A stretch of 64,000 bases of DNA, from contig JAQBOZ010000020.1 of NCBI GenBank assembly GCA_028287785.1, positions 1 to 64,000 of the forward strand, read 5' to 3'. Positions 55,550 through 63,883 of this stretch are shown one piece after another. The notes beneath the pieces were generated by a model. The model saw only the letters and a list, made by a program, of their open reading frames with translations. It had not been told where the DNA came from and did no database searches. Made by a program: the position numbers and the translations under genes. Numbering within the stretch: position 1 is the stretch's first letter; each line of letters starts with the position of its first letter. Source of the stretch: Chlorobiota bacterium. GTDB taxonomy: Bacteria > Bacteroidota > Ignavibacteria > OLB7.

Positions 55550-56875
55550 TTACTGGTTGATGACCAGGTAGTTGAAGGAGAGATTGCCGGTGAGTGCGCC
55601 AAGTGCACCCTGGATCGCCGAGACGGTGAAGGTTCCATTGCCCTGCGAGGAGATGCGGAGCGGAAGAGCCGTGGTCCCGCCGGTCAGCGAAGTCACCGTG
55701 ATCATGATGATCGAGTTCGACTTGACGAAAGCGTTGTTGACGACCGAGCTGCCGTTGGAAAGATCGACCATGCCGGTGCCGACCGGGCCGTTCAGCTTCA
55801 GACCGCCGTTCACCGCGAGAGCTGCCTCACCGCTTGCCGAGGTCGTGACGTTGAGGGCGTTGGCGACCGTGGAGTTGATCGTCGTCTGGCCGTTCGCCAT
55901 CACGTTGAAGGTCGAGGTGCCGTTGGCGTCGAGAGCCGAGATAGCCTGACCCATGGAGCCGGCGGCGCGGTTCTGGATGCGAAGCGCGGCGCTGGTGGAG
56001 CTGCTGCTGGTAGCGTTGATGGCCGAGCCGGTGCCGTTGTTCATGGCGTTGATCGTGCCGGAGCCGTTAAGCGAGAGATTGGACGTTGCGTTGATGGCCG
56101 AGCCGGTGCCGATGTTCGTGAAGTTGCCGACCGAACCGCTGCCGGTGTTGGAGAGGCTGAACACATCGCCGCTACCGATCGACAGGCCATTCTGGCTGAA
56201 GGGGAAGCTGAGCGATCCGCCGCCGCTGCCGCCGCCGGTGATGTTGAGGCGAAGAACGCCGCCCGTGGTATCGGTGCTGACGCCGCTGCCGCTCACCTGG
56301 AGGTTCACGTTGCCATGGAGGCCGTTGATGCTGGTCACCATGCTGTTGCCGAGGAGCGACGAGTTGATGCGTCCGTTTGCGTCGGTGGTCACCAGGGTGT
56401 TGGCATGCAGGCCGCCGCCACCATTGCTGCTATCGACACGGAAGCCACCAACAGCGTTGGCGTTGGCCGCCACGCGGGCGCTGATCGAGCTGACAGCGTC
56501 GCCGATCTGGATGCGCGGGGACATCTCGCTGCCGTTATCGACCGACAGGCCGATCTCGTAGCTGGCGTTGGCGTCGGTCGAGAACTTCGCTCCGCCGTTG
56601 CCGTTGTCGCCGATCATCGTGGAGAAGATTCCGTTGACGGTCGTGACCTGATCGGTCTCGGAATAAATGGAACCCGAGCCGGAGCCCGAACCCTTCGCGT
56701 AAACATTGACGGTCAGGCTGTGCTGTCCATCGGCGAGGGTGGTATTGCTTGAGCTCATCAGACGTCCCTGGAAGGAGAACATTCCGCTGGCGTTATTGGT
56801 ATTGGTCTGTGCAATGAGGGTTGCGCCGGAAAGCATGGTAGCAAGTGCGACGCCAAATAGTCCTGTACGATTCAT
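55550..56875 (-). CDS. Exported Ser/Gly/Asn-rich fibre-like protein
   Basis: A 441-residue protein with a signal peptide (NRTGLFGVALATMLSGATLI, cleavage after AQ). The N-terminal segment (FSFQGRLMSSSNTTLADGQH, YSETDQVTTVNGIFSTMIGD) matches the head region common to Bacteroidetes-type tail-fibre-like surface proteins. The rest is very rich in Ser, Gly, Asn and Thr with degenerate repeats around GTGSAINAT and NxSGxGTIN, suggesting an extended beta-helical rod. No sorting domain is visible at its end (LSFNYLVINQ). It is likely a surface structural protein; its base composition is strongly shaped by the repeats. Confidence 0.78.
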   Translation of the reverse strand: MNRTGLFGVALATMLSGATLIAQTNTNNASGMFSFQGRLMSSSNTTLADGQHSLTVNVYAKGSGSGSGSIYSETDQVTTVNGIFSTMIGDNGNGGAKFSTDANASYEIGLSVDNGSEMSPRIQIGDAVSSISARVAANANAVGGFRVDSSNGGGGLHANTLVTTDANGRINSSLLGNSMVTSINGLHGNVNLQVSGSGVSTDTTGGVLRLNITGGGSGGGSLSFPFSQNGLSIGSGDVFSLSNTGSGSVGNFTNIGTGSAINATSNLSLNGSGTINAMNNGTGSAINATSSSSTSAALRIQNRAAGSMGQAISALDANGTSTFNVMANGQTTINSTVANALNVTTSASGEAALAVNGGLKLNGPVGTGMVDLSNGSSVVNNAFVKSNSIIMITVTSLTGGTTALPLRISSQGNGTFTVSAIQGALGALTGNLSFNYLVINQ

Positions 56876-57157
56876 GGCAGTAAATCTCCGTATTTTTATG
56901 AGTATCAGTTTTATTGTTGAACGAATACCGCGCGTGAGAGGATTTTGTCGATAATGTTTTTCAAACTCCGAACTCGTACCGGCCGAGTACTATCGAAGTA
57001 CGAATAATTATCATTCGCGGTTTCCCAGGGTAGAAATGCGTATGAAATGCTCATCAACACTACAGCTTCTGTTCGAATGCTTATTTCCTCGGAAGAGTAT
57101 CAATCCGGGAACGTAACCGGGGTGCTCTAACAGCGTGCCAAACTATATTGCCGACAA

Positions 57158-57406
57158 TTACATCGGAATTTCCGCTTGTTTGGCACTATCGGGGATGGAT
57201 GGCTTTTCACCGCGGGCCACCCGTTCATCGTTCAAGTTGAAGTCGCACATTACAAACTGTCCTGAAAAGAAAAGTCGCACGGTGGAATAATCGCCAGCAT
57301 GTATTTCGTAAACTGATGAAATACATGTCGGCGATAGCGCCGATGACCTGTCCAGCACTGATATTCCGATTACGCGTCCTGAATAATTCGTGAATGCCGG
57401 GAGCAT
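57158..57406 (-). CDS. Hypothetical protein, doubtful
   Basis: An open frame of 82 codons, PAFTNYSGRVIGISVLDRSS followed by ALSPTCISSVYEIHAGDYST, VRLFFSGQFVMCDFNLND and a polar end. The residue mix is protein-like and the surrounding 0.5 kb is AT-richer than the average for the window. There is no signal peptide, no ribosome site and no family I recognise; it could be a remnant. The 280 bases between it and the gene ending at 56875 carry nothing else. Confidence 0.35.
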   Translation of the reverse strand: MLPAFTNYSGRVIGISVLDRSSALSPTCISSVYEIHAGDYSTVRLFFSGQFVMCDFNLNDERVARGEKPSIPDSAKQAEIPM

Positions 57407-57449
57407 CGCACATTTGAGTACATAAATGTGTTGGAAATTCGGTGGTGGT

Positions 57450-57489
57450 AAAAAAACAGAGCCCGCGTCTCAGGGTCGAAGACGCGGGC
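57450..57489 (-). terminator. Rho-independent terminator of sigma/anti-sigma operon 2
   Basis: A 10-base perfect stem (GCCCGCGTCT paired with AGACGCGGGC), with a run of seven T residues on the leftward transcript, 24 bases past the stop at 57513. Confidence 0.9.
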
Positions 57490-57512
57490 CCGGATCTGCC
57501 GGATGGCGGAAG

Positions 57513-59135
57513 CTATCGGACGATGCTGAACTTGGCATTCAACATCCGCGCTCCAACGCGGATCACGGCCATATAGGCGCCGGCGGGGAGCGAGGCCACA
57601 TCGACATGTTCGTCATACGTCCCGGCGACACGGTTTCCAAGCGGACGTGCAAGCACCCCCTGTCCAAGGCTGTTGACGATCTGCAGCGACACATCGGAAC
57701 GCTCGGCAATCGCATAGTGGATGGTGACGGAGCCACGAGCCGGGTTCGGCATGACGCCAACGCTGACGCGGGCGTTGGCGTTATCGTCGTTGATCGATGA
57801 TGCAATGATATTCAGGAAGGTATTGCCGTAATAGTCATCGATCACGGTGGCGGCCATATGCTCCAGTTGATCGCTGCCGGCCTTCGACACGACCGGCGGG
57901 TCCTCCGACTTGCGTGTTTTCCCGAACGTGCCATCGAGCACCGCGAATGCCACCGCGAAGTGGGCGGTATCGCCGGGAAGCATCGTAAACATGGTGGAGG
58001 CAAGAAGGGCGCGAAGATCGGCGGCTCCAAGATCATCGGTCAGCATCCCGCTCCTCATGAAATCATACCGCACCGCCGATGTGGTCGGATTCTCCTCGAA
58101 CGTCCAGTGCGGGAACGATCCGATTCTCCCATCGTTGCGATAACTCTTTCGCAGGCTGTTGTCCACCACCCCGTACTCGTTGGTAACGGGGGCTTCCAGC
58201 AGGACCATCGCCAGCGGGCGGAAATCGCTGCCGGGCTCGGGATCGGTCCAGGCCATGGCGGAGCGCAGATCGGGACGTTCGGCATAATATCGCACGTGAT
58301 CGTTATCCTCCTTTCCCATGTCCGGATCGGACGCCTCGGCCACCACGCAGTCGAAGAGGGTATCGTGGGACATGTTGACGATCTCATACTGAAGCACCAC
58401 GACATGCTGATACCGGCCCTGCCGCCAGGCGTAGATATTCTGCTCGATCTGCAGGCCGATGGGATAGCCGTTCATCCGCGCCTGCGATGTCGAGATCCCC
58501 TTGTACTGCGTCAGATCGGCATCGTGATAGCGGGCCATGAACTGCTCATCCACCCCCGGCATGAACGCGGGGGCGCTGTAGCCGGCGCTCATTGCACGAT
58601 CGATATTGAGGGGGACGAAGATACCGGGGCTCATCGGCACGGGAAACTTGCCGTAGGAGAGCCAGAGCGGCCAGTTTCCGGTTCCCACCGGCGGGACAAT
58701 GGGACGGTTATACAGGCCGGTCATATGATCGTAATCGGCCGAGGTGTAGAGATTGGGTCGCGCGAGCGGCTTGTCAGGATTCTCCATGACATATCCCTCT
58801 CCGGGAGTGGCCCAGCTTGTGAGCGAGAGCGGATTATAGGTAAAGAAGACAAGCGGGCTGGGGACGATAACTCCCATCGAATCCTTCACATTCTTCTTTG
58901 TGCCGAACCAGAGGCCACTGCCGTAGAGATAGCCCGTCTTGGAGCCGCGCGGGACGATAAACCCGGTGCCGACGTTATCCTTCGTCGTATCGAGAGCAAA
59001 AATTCCGGTGTTGGTCGCATAGAATTCCACCTGGCTTTCCCAGCTCTGCTTCACCTGAATATTCTCCGGCTGCGCGTGCGCGGCCACCGCGAACAGCGTT
59101 CCCGCGCAGAGCACCGAAAATATCTGCTTGACCAT
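57513..59135 (-). CDS. Large exported protein with T9SS type A sorting domain
   Basis: About 540 residues: signal peptide (VKQIFSVLCAGTLFAVAAHA), a long mature region without a recognised domain (YLYGSGLWFGTKKNVKDSMG, HVVVLQYEIVNMSHDTLFDC, FRPLAMVLLEAPVTNEYGVV), then a clear sorting domain (VGVMPNPARGSVTIHYAIAE, VSLQIVNSLGQGVLARPLGN, SLPAGAYMAVIRVGARMLNA, ending KFSIVR). The mature part resembles T9SS surface proteins widespread in Kapabacteria/Ignavibacteria genomes. It lies downstream of the second anti-sigma gene and its lipoprotein, on the same strand, so it may be part of that operon. Confidence 0.87.
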   Translation of the reverse strand: MVKQIFSVLCAGTLFAVAAHAQPENIQVKQSWESQVEFYATNTGIFALDTTKDNVGTGFIVPRGSKTGYLYGSGLWFGTKKNVKDSMGVIVPSPLVFFTYNPLSLTSWATPGEGYVMENPDKPLARPNLYTSADYDHMTGLYNRPIVPPVGTGNWPLWLSYGKFPVPMSPGIFVPLNIDRAMSAGYSAPAFMPGVDEQFMARYHDADLTQYKGISTSQARMNGYPIGLQIEQNIYAWRQGRYQHVVVLQYEIVNMSHDTLFDCVVAEASDPDMGKEDNDHVRYYAERPDLRSAMAWTDPEPGSDFRPLAMVLLEAPVTNEYGVVDNSLRKSYRNDGRIGSFPHWTFEENPTTSAVRYDFMRSGMLTDDLGAADLRALLASTMFTMLPGDTAHFAVAFAVLDGTFGKTRKSEDPPVVSKAGSDQLEHMAATVIDDYYGNTFLNIIASSINDDNANARVSVGVMPNPARGSVTIHYAIAERSDVSLQIVNSLGQGVLARPLGNRVAGTYDEHVDVASLPAGAYMAVIRVGARMLNAKFSIVR

Positions 59136-59268
59136 ATTCAATCTCCGTAAGCCAGTATAATCTGAATGTTTCAATCGAATCATCTCCTGTTCACCATCTG
59201 CTTTCCAGAACATCATACAATGGAAATATTCTCATGAGAGGCCCATAACTGCCCTCTGTATGGAGGCT

Positions 59269-59880
59269 TCATGGCTGCAACTGGAGCCTGAACACTCCGC
59301 GATCCACCTGTATAACCGTATCGGCCTCGGTGCTGTATCCCGTAAATGCGAATGTGCCAACCAGCACGCCACGTTCACGATCGATCCTGGCGATATGAAG
59401 CACGCCACTGGAACGGTTCACCCCCGTCTGAAACAGCTCGGGAAACCCGCCCATCTTGCGGGAATAGGATGCGCCGTATCGTGGGGCTTCGTTGGAATCG
59501 ATTCCCTTGGGGGCTGAGTAGGCGGCATTGATGGCGTAGGTTCCGGTATCCCTTACATTATCCATCCTGAGCGACATCACCTCGTAATCCTGTCCCGCCA
59601 GTCCGTATCGGGTGGCCTGCACGGTAAAGTAGTATCCGGCGTTGCGAACCCCGTTGTGGAATGCAGGGCGAAGCACCTCGGTGGCGAACACAACCTGCTC
59701 TCCGTGAACCTGCGCGGAGATGGAATCCCCCGGCGCGCCGATGAACCCGGCCGTGGTGATCACCGAATCGATATTGACCAGGGTGACACGGCGATACGTA
59801 TCAACGTCGAGGGGGCTGCGGCATGCGCCAGCGGCCCCCACAATGAGAAAGAGTGCAATGATGATGGCATTTCTCGTCAT
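59269..59880 (-). CDS. Envelope lipoprotein, module 2
   Basis: A 203-residue protein starting MTRNAIIIALFLIVGAAGAC, a lipoprotein leader with Cys20. The mature part (RRVTLVNIDSVITTAGFIGA, EQVVFATEVLRPAFHNGVRN, YEVMSLRMDNVRDTGTYAIN) is rich in beta structure; no domain is recognised. It starts 43 bases after the stop of the second anti-sigma gene, so it belongs to that operon. Module 1 also encodes a lipoprotein, though an unrelated one. Confidence 0.72.
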   Translation of the reverse strand: MTRNAIIIALFLIVGAAGACRSPLDVDTYRRVTLVNIDSVITTAGFIGAPGDSISAQVHGEQVVFATEVLRPAFHNGVRNAGYYFTVQATRYGLAGQDYEVMSLRMDNVRDTGTYAINAAYSAPKGIDSNEAPRYGASYSRKMGGFPELFQTGVNRSSGVLHIARIDRERGVLVGTFAFTGYSTEADTVIQVDRGVFRLQLQP

Positions 59881-59923
59881 GCGATCAATCCTGCTCCTGA
59901 TGCGATACGGTGAGGCTCCGTGA

Positions 59924-61237
59924 TCAGAACCACAGAGCAAATCCCCCGTGAACATTCAGATTGGTGCTTGTAATCGTCTGACCACGGAACTGCGACCAGA
60001 GGAACCACGAAGAGAGCCCGATATCGCCGGAGAAACCATCAGCCACCCGAAACTCGGCGTCCACGCCAAGCGTTGCAAACGGGCCGATCGATGTTCCGCC
60101 GCCACCGAATTCCACGGATGTCCCAAAGATCTCCGAGCTTATAAGCTGCGATGATACGAATCCTCGCCCATATAAGAACGTCGGCGATTGCTCGATGATC
60201 GTATCCAGAGCGGCGCCGCCGGTGTTGGTGTGAAGCACCTGCGAGAACTGCGTGCCGCCGAACGCCGCCCCGAACCGGAGCGGTGAGCGCAATCCAAACA
60301 GCCCGCCGTCGAAGCTCCCCATGATCTCGCGATCGGTCAGCGTGTTCGACTGCGCCGGAACGCCGTAGATATGCGGCAGCGAGAGGCGGAAATTATTTCG
60401 TATCCCAACCATCCATCCCTTTCGGTCATCCCCCGTATGGAGGGCATCCATCGGGTTGACGGTGTTCCCGGAGGAGAGCCGGGAGATGGGAGCCGGCGCG
60501 GTGGTCACGCTCGCCGGCATCCGCGTGGCAAATGCCCTGGGAAGAACCATCGTAACCGATGGGGCGGAGAGCGCGGGAACCGTCGCGACGGGAAGTGTCG
60601 CGGCGGCATCCGGCGTGGAACGATCGGCACGATGCGGAGCCGACAGGGCCGCGAGCGATGGGGTGGCTCCGGCGCGACTCTTCAGCCGTGAGATCTCGCC
60701 GAGCAGACGACCGTTCGTCGAGGCAAGGGTTGCGTATCGGGAGCGCGTATCAACCAGAGAATCGCGGAGGAGAGTGATCTCCTCCGGCGATTCCCCGGCA
60801 AATCGCGTTTCTCCTGGTTGACGCGATATCACTACCGTATCGACCTTCCGCGCGGCAATGGCGGAGGCGGGAACGGTCTTTCCACTTACCAGATAACCGA
60901 CGGCGGTTCCAAGCCCGATCAGAAGGACCCCCGCAAGCGCGGCGAAGCCCGGCCGCTGCCAGAACCCGAGCGACGGGGACGGAGGAACGGGAGTCGGCGG
61001 GGGAACCGGCGTCACGGCATCGACCGCGCCGATCCCGGCCCAGATGGCGGCATCGGCGCTCCGCGAGGGAGCCAGCCCGGCACCGAGCGTGCCGAAGGAG
61101 CGCCCCATCTTCACCTGCTCCATCAGCAGCAGCCGCTTTTCGGGGGCCACAGCCAGCACATGAAGCAGTTCAGCGACCTGCGTCTCATCATGGAGCTCGC
61201 CGTCGAGAAGCGCGGTTATCTGTTCGTGGATATTCAT
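59924..61237 (-). CDS. Trans-envelope anti-sigma factor with C-terminal outer-membrane barrel, module 2
   Basis: A 437-residue protein with the same layout as the gene at 43130 but very different sequence. Residues 1-50 are the anti-sigma domain (QITALLDGELHDETQVAELL, HVLAVAPEKRLLL), again without zinc-binding cysteines; LAVxPExR is shared with module 1. A Pro-rich stretch (VPPPTPVPPSP) is followed by one membrane helix at 98-117 (FAALAGVLLIGLGTAVGYLV). Residues about 150-187 can form a coiled coil (EEITLLRDSLVDTRSRYATL), then comes an Ala/Pro/Ser-rich linker. From about 273 a barrel follows (GWMVGIRNNFRLSLPHIYG, LRFGAAFGGTQFSQV, SSQLISSEIFGTSVEFGGG, FATLGVDAEFRVADGFSGDI), ending GGFALWF. The sigma gene lies 94 bases upstream. 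Confidence 0.78.
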   Translation of the reverse strand: MNIHEQITALLDGELHDETQVAELLHVLAVAPEKRLLLMEQVKMGRSFGTLGAGLAPSRSADAAIWAGIGAVDAVTPVPPPTPVPPSPSLGFWQRPGFAALAGVLLIGLGTAVGYLVSGKTVPASAIAARKVDTVVISRQPGETRFAGESPEEITLLRDSLVDTRSRYATLASTNGRLLGEISRLKSRAGATPSLAALSAPHRADRSTPDAAATLPVATVPALSAPSVTMVLPRAFATRMPASVTTAPAPISRLSSGNTVNPMDALHTGDDRKGWMVGIRNNFRLSLPHIYGVPAQSNTLTDREIMGSFDGGLFGLRSPLRFGAAFGGTQFSQVLHTNTGGAALDTIIEQSPTFLYGRGFVSSQLISSEIFGTSVEFGGGGTSIGPFATLGVDAEFRVADGFSGDIGLSSWFLWSQFRGQTITSTNLNVHGGFALWF

Positions 61238-61331
61238 AGCGATTCAGAAGTTCGAAAATCCTGCAACGTTCATCATTGCGATACGGGGACTGATCAGAGC
61301 CGCCCATTATCATCAGCATCAATCGAAGGCA

Positions 61332-61865
61332 TCACATCGAGTCATCGCGGAGCAAGGGGCGAAGAATTTTCTGGAGCGCCTGTTTAGCGCGATAAATCCG
61401 GTTCTTTACGATATCGTGCGTCACGTTAAGCTGTTTGGCTATCTCATCATAGCTGTACCCCTCGAACTCGCAGAGGAGAAAAGCCTCGCGGTAGTTGGGG
61501 TTGATCGCGGCAAGCGCGTTCCTGAGATGGACGTTGGTATCGGCCGTGGCCGGGTCCACCTCATAGGCGCGTTCCGGCACATTCTCCAGCGAAACGTGGC
61601 GATTGCTGGTACGGAGCACATTCAGGCAGCGGGTACGGGCGGCGGTCAGGAGATATCCCCGGACATTGTGCATCACCTGGCCGGCCCGGCATGCCCGGTA
61701 GAAGTTGATGAACACTTCCTGATAAACATCCTCGGCGACGGCCTCGTCGCTGAGCATCAGAAGACAGAACCGGTAGATCCCCGCCTTGTAGCGTTCGAAC
61801 AGAAGGCTGAACGCGGCATGATCCCCGGCGCTGACACGTTCGGCGAGCGCCTGATCTTCAATCAT
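61332..61865 (-). CDS. ECF-type sigma factor, module 2
   Basis: A 177-residue ECF sigma factor. Region 2 is AFSLLFERYKAGIYRFCLLM, AEDVYQEVFINFYRACRAG and VRGYLLTAARTRCLNVLR; region 4 is NPNYREAFLLCEFEGYSYDE, IAKQLNVTHDIVKNRIYRAK. It is only distantly related to the module 1 factor. I chose the ATG at 61865, just before DQALAERVSAGDHAAF; open frame continues upstream but is not sigma-like. A promoter-like motif again lies 32 bases before the start. Confidence 0.93.
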   Translation of the reverse strand: MIEDQALAERVSAGDHAAFSLLFERYKAGIYRFCLLMLSDEAVAEDVYQEVFINFYRACRAGQVMHNVRGYLLTAARTRCLNVLRTSNRHVSLENVPERAYEVDPATADTNVHLRNALAAINPNYREAFLLCEFEGYSYDEIAKQLNVTHDIVKNRIYRAKQALQKILRPLLRDDSM

Positions 61866-61896
61866 CCGAGGGTTAGCAATAGCAACCAACGTTTCA

Positions 61897-61922
61897 CCGT
61901 ACGATCGTAAGAAGGGAGTAAC
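61897..61922 (-). promoter_or_regulatory. Candidate autoregulatory ECF promoter, module 2
   Basis: Leftward GTTAC at 61922-61918, a 14-base spacer, then CGTACGG at 61903-61897; the end is 32 bases from the sigma start codon, the same distance as in module 1. Visual match only. Confidence 0.4.
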
Positions 61923-63193
61923 CCAGGAAGAACAACGTTCGGAGGGAAAGTTCTCACACCGAAAAGATATGATGCGCGGAAGAATGCGGAATGGTGAAAG
62001 CGTGGAATGATGGCGGGGGTACAAAAAGCTCAATCGGCGGCGCATTCCCATTCGAAAGGAGATACGCCACCGACTTGAGCGTTACACGAGCGCAGTTTCC
62101 CACTGACGAAACGACCTGCTACCGGCCAAGGACCCAAAGATTCCGCCCTGGATGTGGGACAGCGCTCAGAAGATAAGGCATTCCCAGCCTGTACGCCGGA
62201 ATGGACCTCGAACCCTATCCTCAGTGTTCGTGCAAGAAGAATGCGTACCCTGAAAGCTGCTGAATTGGACCCCAACGCTGACTGGGTCGCCTTTCTCCGG
62301 ACCGATTATAAGGGCACCATGCTTATGTGGGGAGCAACCAATTTCTACGCAGGGAAGTTATTTGCTCCTGATCGGGTTCCACCAAGCGGTGCCCTAACGG
62401 CAGGATGCTCCCGGCGTGAGCCGGAAGGACCTCACACCCTGCCAGTTCGTACATTTTTCAAATAACCGTTGATGTCAGCGCCCAGGCAGCGGACCGAAGG
62501 ATCCCCTGGCGAATGCCCGGGACAACCCTGGCGATCCGCTGCCTGTAGGAAGCGCATCCATGAACGACAGCCACCGTACTGCCTGCGATGATGCCATCCC
62601 TAGATGCGTTTCGATATGTCAAACACCTTCCAGCACGCTACCGACAAGGGACACAGTGTAGTTTCGGTCAGAATCGCGCGACCCCTCAATCACGCGTTAC
62701 GTCCTGCAATCATGATGAACATGATATGCTTACACCCTATCCTTCCTGTTTCCGCTCGTTGAGCTGAAACAGCTCGGTCATCGTTCCCGGACCGGAAGTG
62801 GCAGACGAATTCCACTCCCCTGGTGCCTGGCGCTGACCCCTCTGGCAAGCTTTCTTACATGCTCCTCAACATTCTCCGCCCCATAAGAAACCGCCATGGT
62901 TTTCAACTGCGTCGCCCCACTCTCCCACCATCCCCTCTGCTTTCAGGCGCCGCTCGAGTCAATCACGTGCCCAATCCTGTCTTCGATCGATTCCGGACCT
63001 TCATGGAATCGTGATCGTTTCGGTTTCGGGCTGATCTCCTCCTGATTCCTCCGGATATTCTGGACAAATGTCCGGCTGAATTCCTTAGAAGAGATGCGCT
63101 TCGTGATACAGTTGCAAAGCTAGCCTATCCAAGTGCCCTCGTCAACTACACATTTGTGTAGTTTCTCCCTTTTGGAGGCAACTTTCTTCAGAT
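61923..63193. other. 1.3 kb without a convincing gene; two structured inverted repeats
   Basis: Open frames here (for example a rightward 103-codon frame at 62154-62465) have neither family resemblance nor ribosome sites, so I do not call genes. Two structures stand out. At 62399-62443 an outer GGCAGG/CCTGCC stem encloses CCGGC-gtga-GCCGG. At 62483-62545 an 11-base perfect stem (CAGGCAGCGGA paired with TCCGCTGCCTG) encloses CTGGCG/CCCTGGCG-like inner repeats. They could be a non-coding RNA, a pair of terminators or the ends of a decayed element. An ACTACACATTTGTGTAGT palindrome at about 63146-63163 is probably the terminator of the leftward gene ending at 63194. Confidence 0.5.
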
Positions 63194-63883
63194 TTATCTG
63201 CACGTCGACTCACAATCACCGCCGGAACAGCCGTTGCTCTCCGCGCTGACAAGCTGGATAAGGGGAGCAACACCAAGTGGCGAGCAGGTCACGGTGTACG
63301 TTTTCAGGCAGCAGGCATCGTTGCAGGCCACGAAATGCGTGCTCTCGCCGGTGCCATAACGAATCACGCAGCCAGCCTGGGACACTTTCACCTGAAGGGC
63401 AACCCCAAGCACGGAACAGGGGATCGTTCCATTGGCAAGCGCCTCCTTTACCGCATCCTGCCCTATCAGATCAAATAGATCAGCGGTGGACATCGCATTG
63501 ATAAGGTTGGGATCACCGATATACTCGATGGAGCCGGGAGGGATGGAAATACCGGTCTGGCCGCGGACACTATAGTAGAAACCATCAAAGGATACCTGCC
63601 CCTTCGTTTTGGCCTTTGTTGCGTACAAAGGCTGGGCATCGAGCCCGGAACTATCCAGACGCACGACCATGGCGGGCGACTGGCTGCCGGAACCGGCAAA
63701 CTGCGCCTGTAATTCACCACCTGCGATGAGCGCGGGGGCAACCTGACCACAAAGGGTGATGGAGTTCCGCGAGGAACCGATGAGCACGGCATCGGGATCT
63801 CTGTCGAGACAGGACGAACTCTGGGATCTTGCAATTCCAGGGACGAGAGCGAAGAGTAGCAGTACAGCTATAGCGAACTTCAT
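63194..63883 (-). CDS. Exported Cys-rich hypothetical protein
   Basis: A 229-residue protein with a signal peptide (MKFAIAVLLLFALVPGIARS). The middle (QVAPALIAGGELQAQFAGSG, VSFDGFYYSVRGQTGISIPP) is ordinary. The last 75 residues carry eleven cysteines, mostly in close groups (CSVLG, CVIRYG, ACNDACCLKTYTVTC, CSGGDCESTC), pointing to a disulfide-rich tail. AGAGGAG lies before the ATG. No family was recognised. Its architecture (exported, Cys-rich C-terminus) is reminiscent of the orphan frame at 10795-11289, although the sequences are not obviously alike. Confidence 0.7.
   Translation of the reverse strand: MKFAIAVLLLFALVPGIARSQSSSCLDRDPDAVLIGSSRNSITLCGQVAPALIAGGELQAQFAGSGSQSPAMVVRLDSSGLDAQPLYATKAKTKGQVSFDGFYYSVRGQTGISIPPGSIEYIGDPNLINAMSTADLFDLIGQDAVKEALANGTIPCSVLGVALQVKVSQAGCVIRYGTGESTHFVACNDACCLKTYTVTCSPLGVAPLIQLVSAESNGCSGGDCESTCR

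Noticed and set aside
62154-62465. 103-codon rightward frame in the gene-free region
   Set aside because: No ribosome site, no family, covers a structured inverted repeat; too weak to call.
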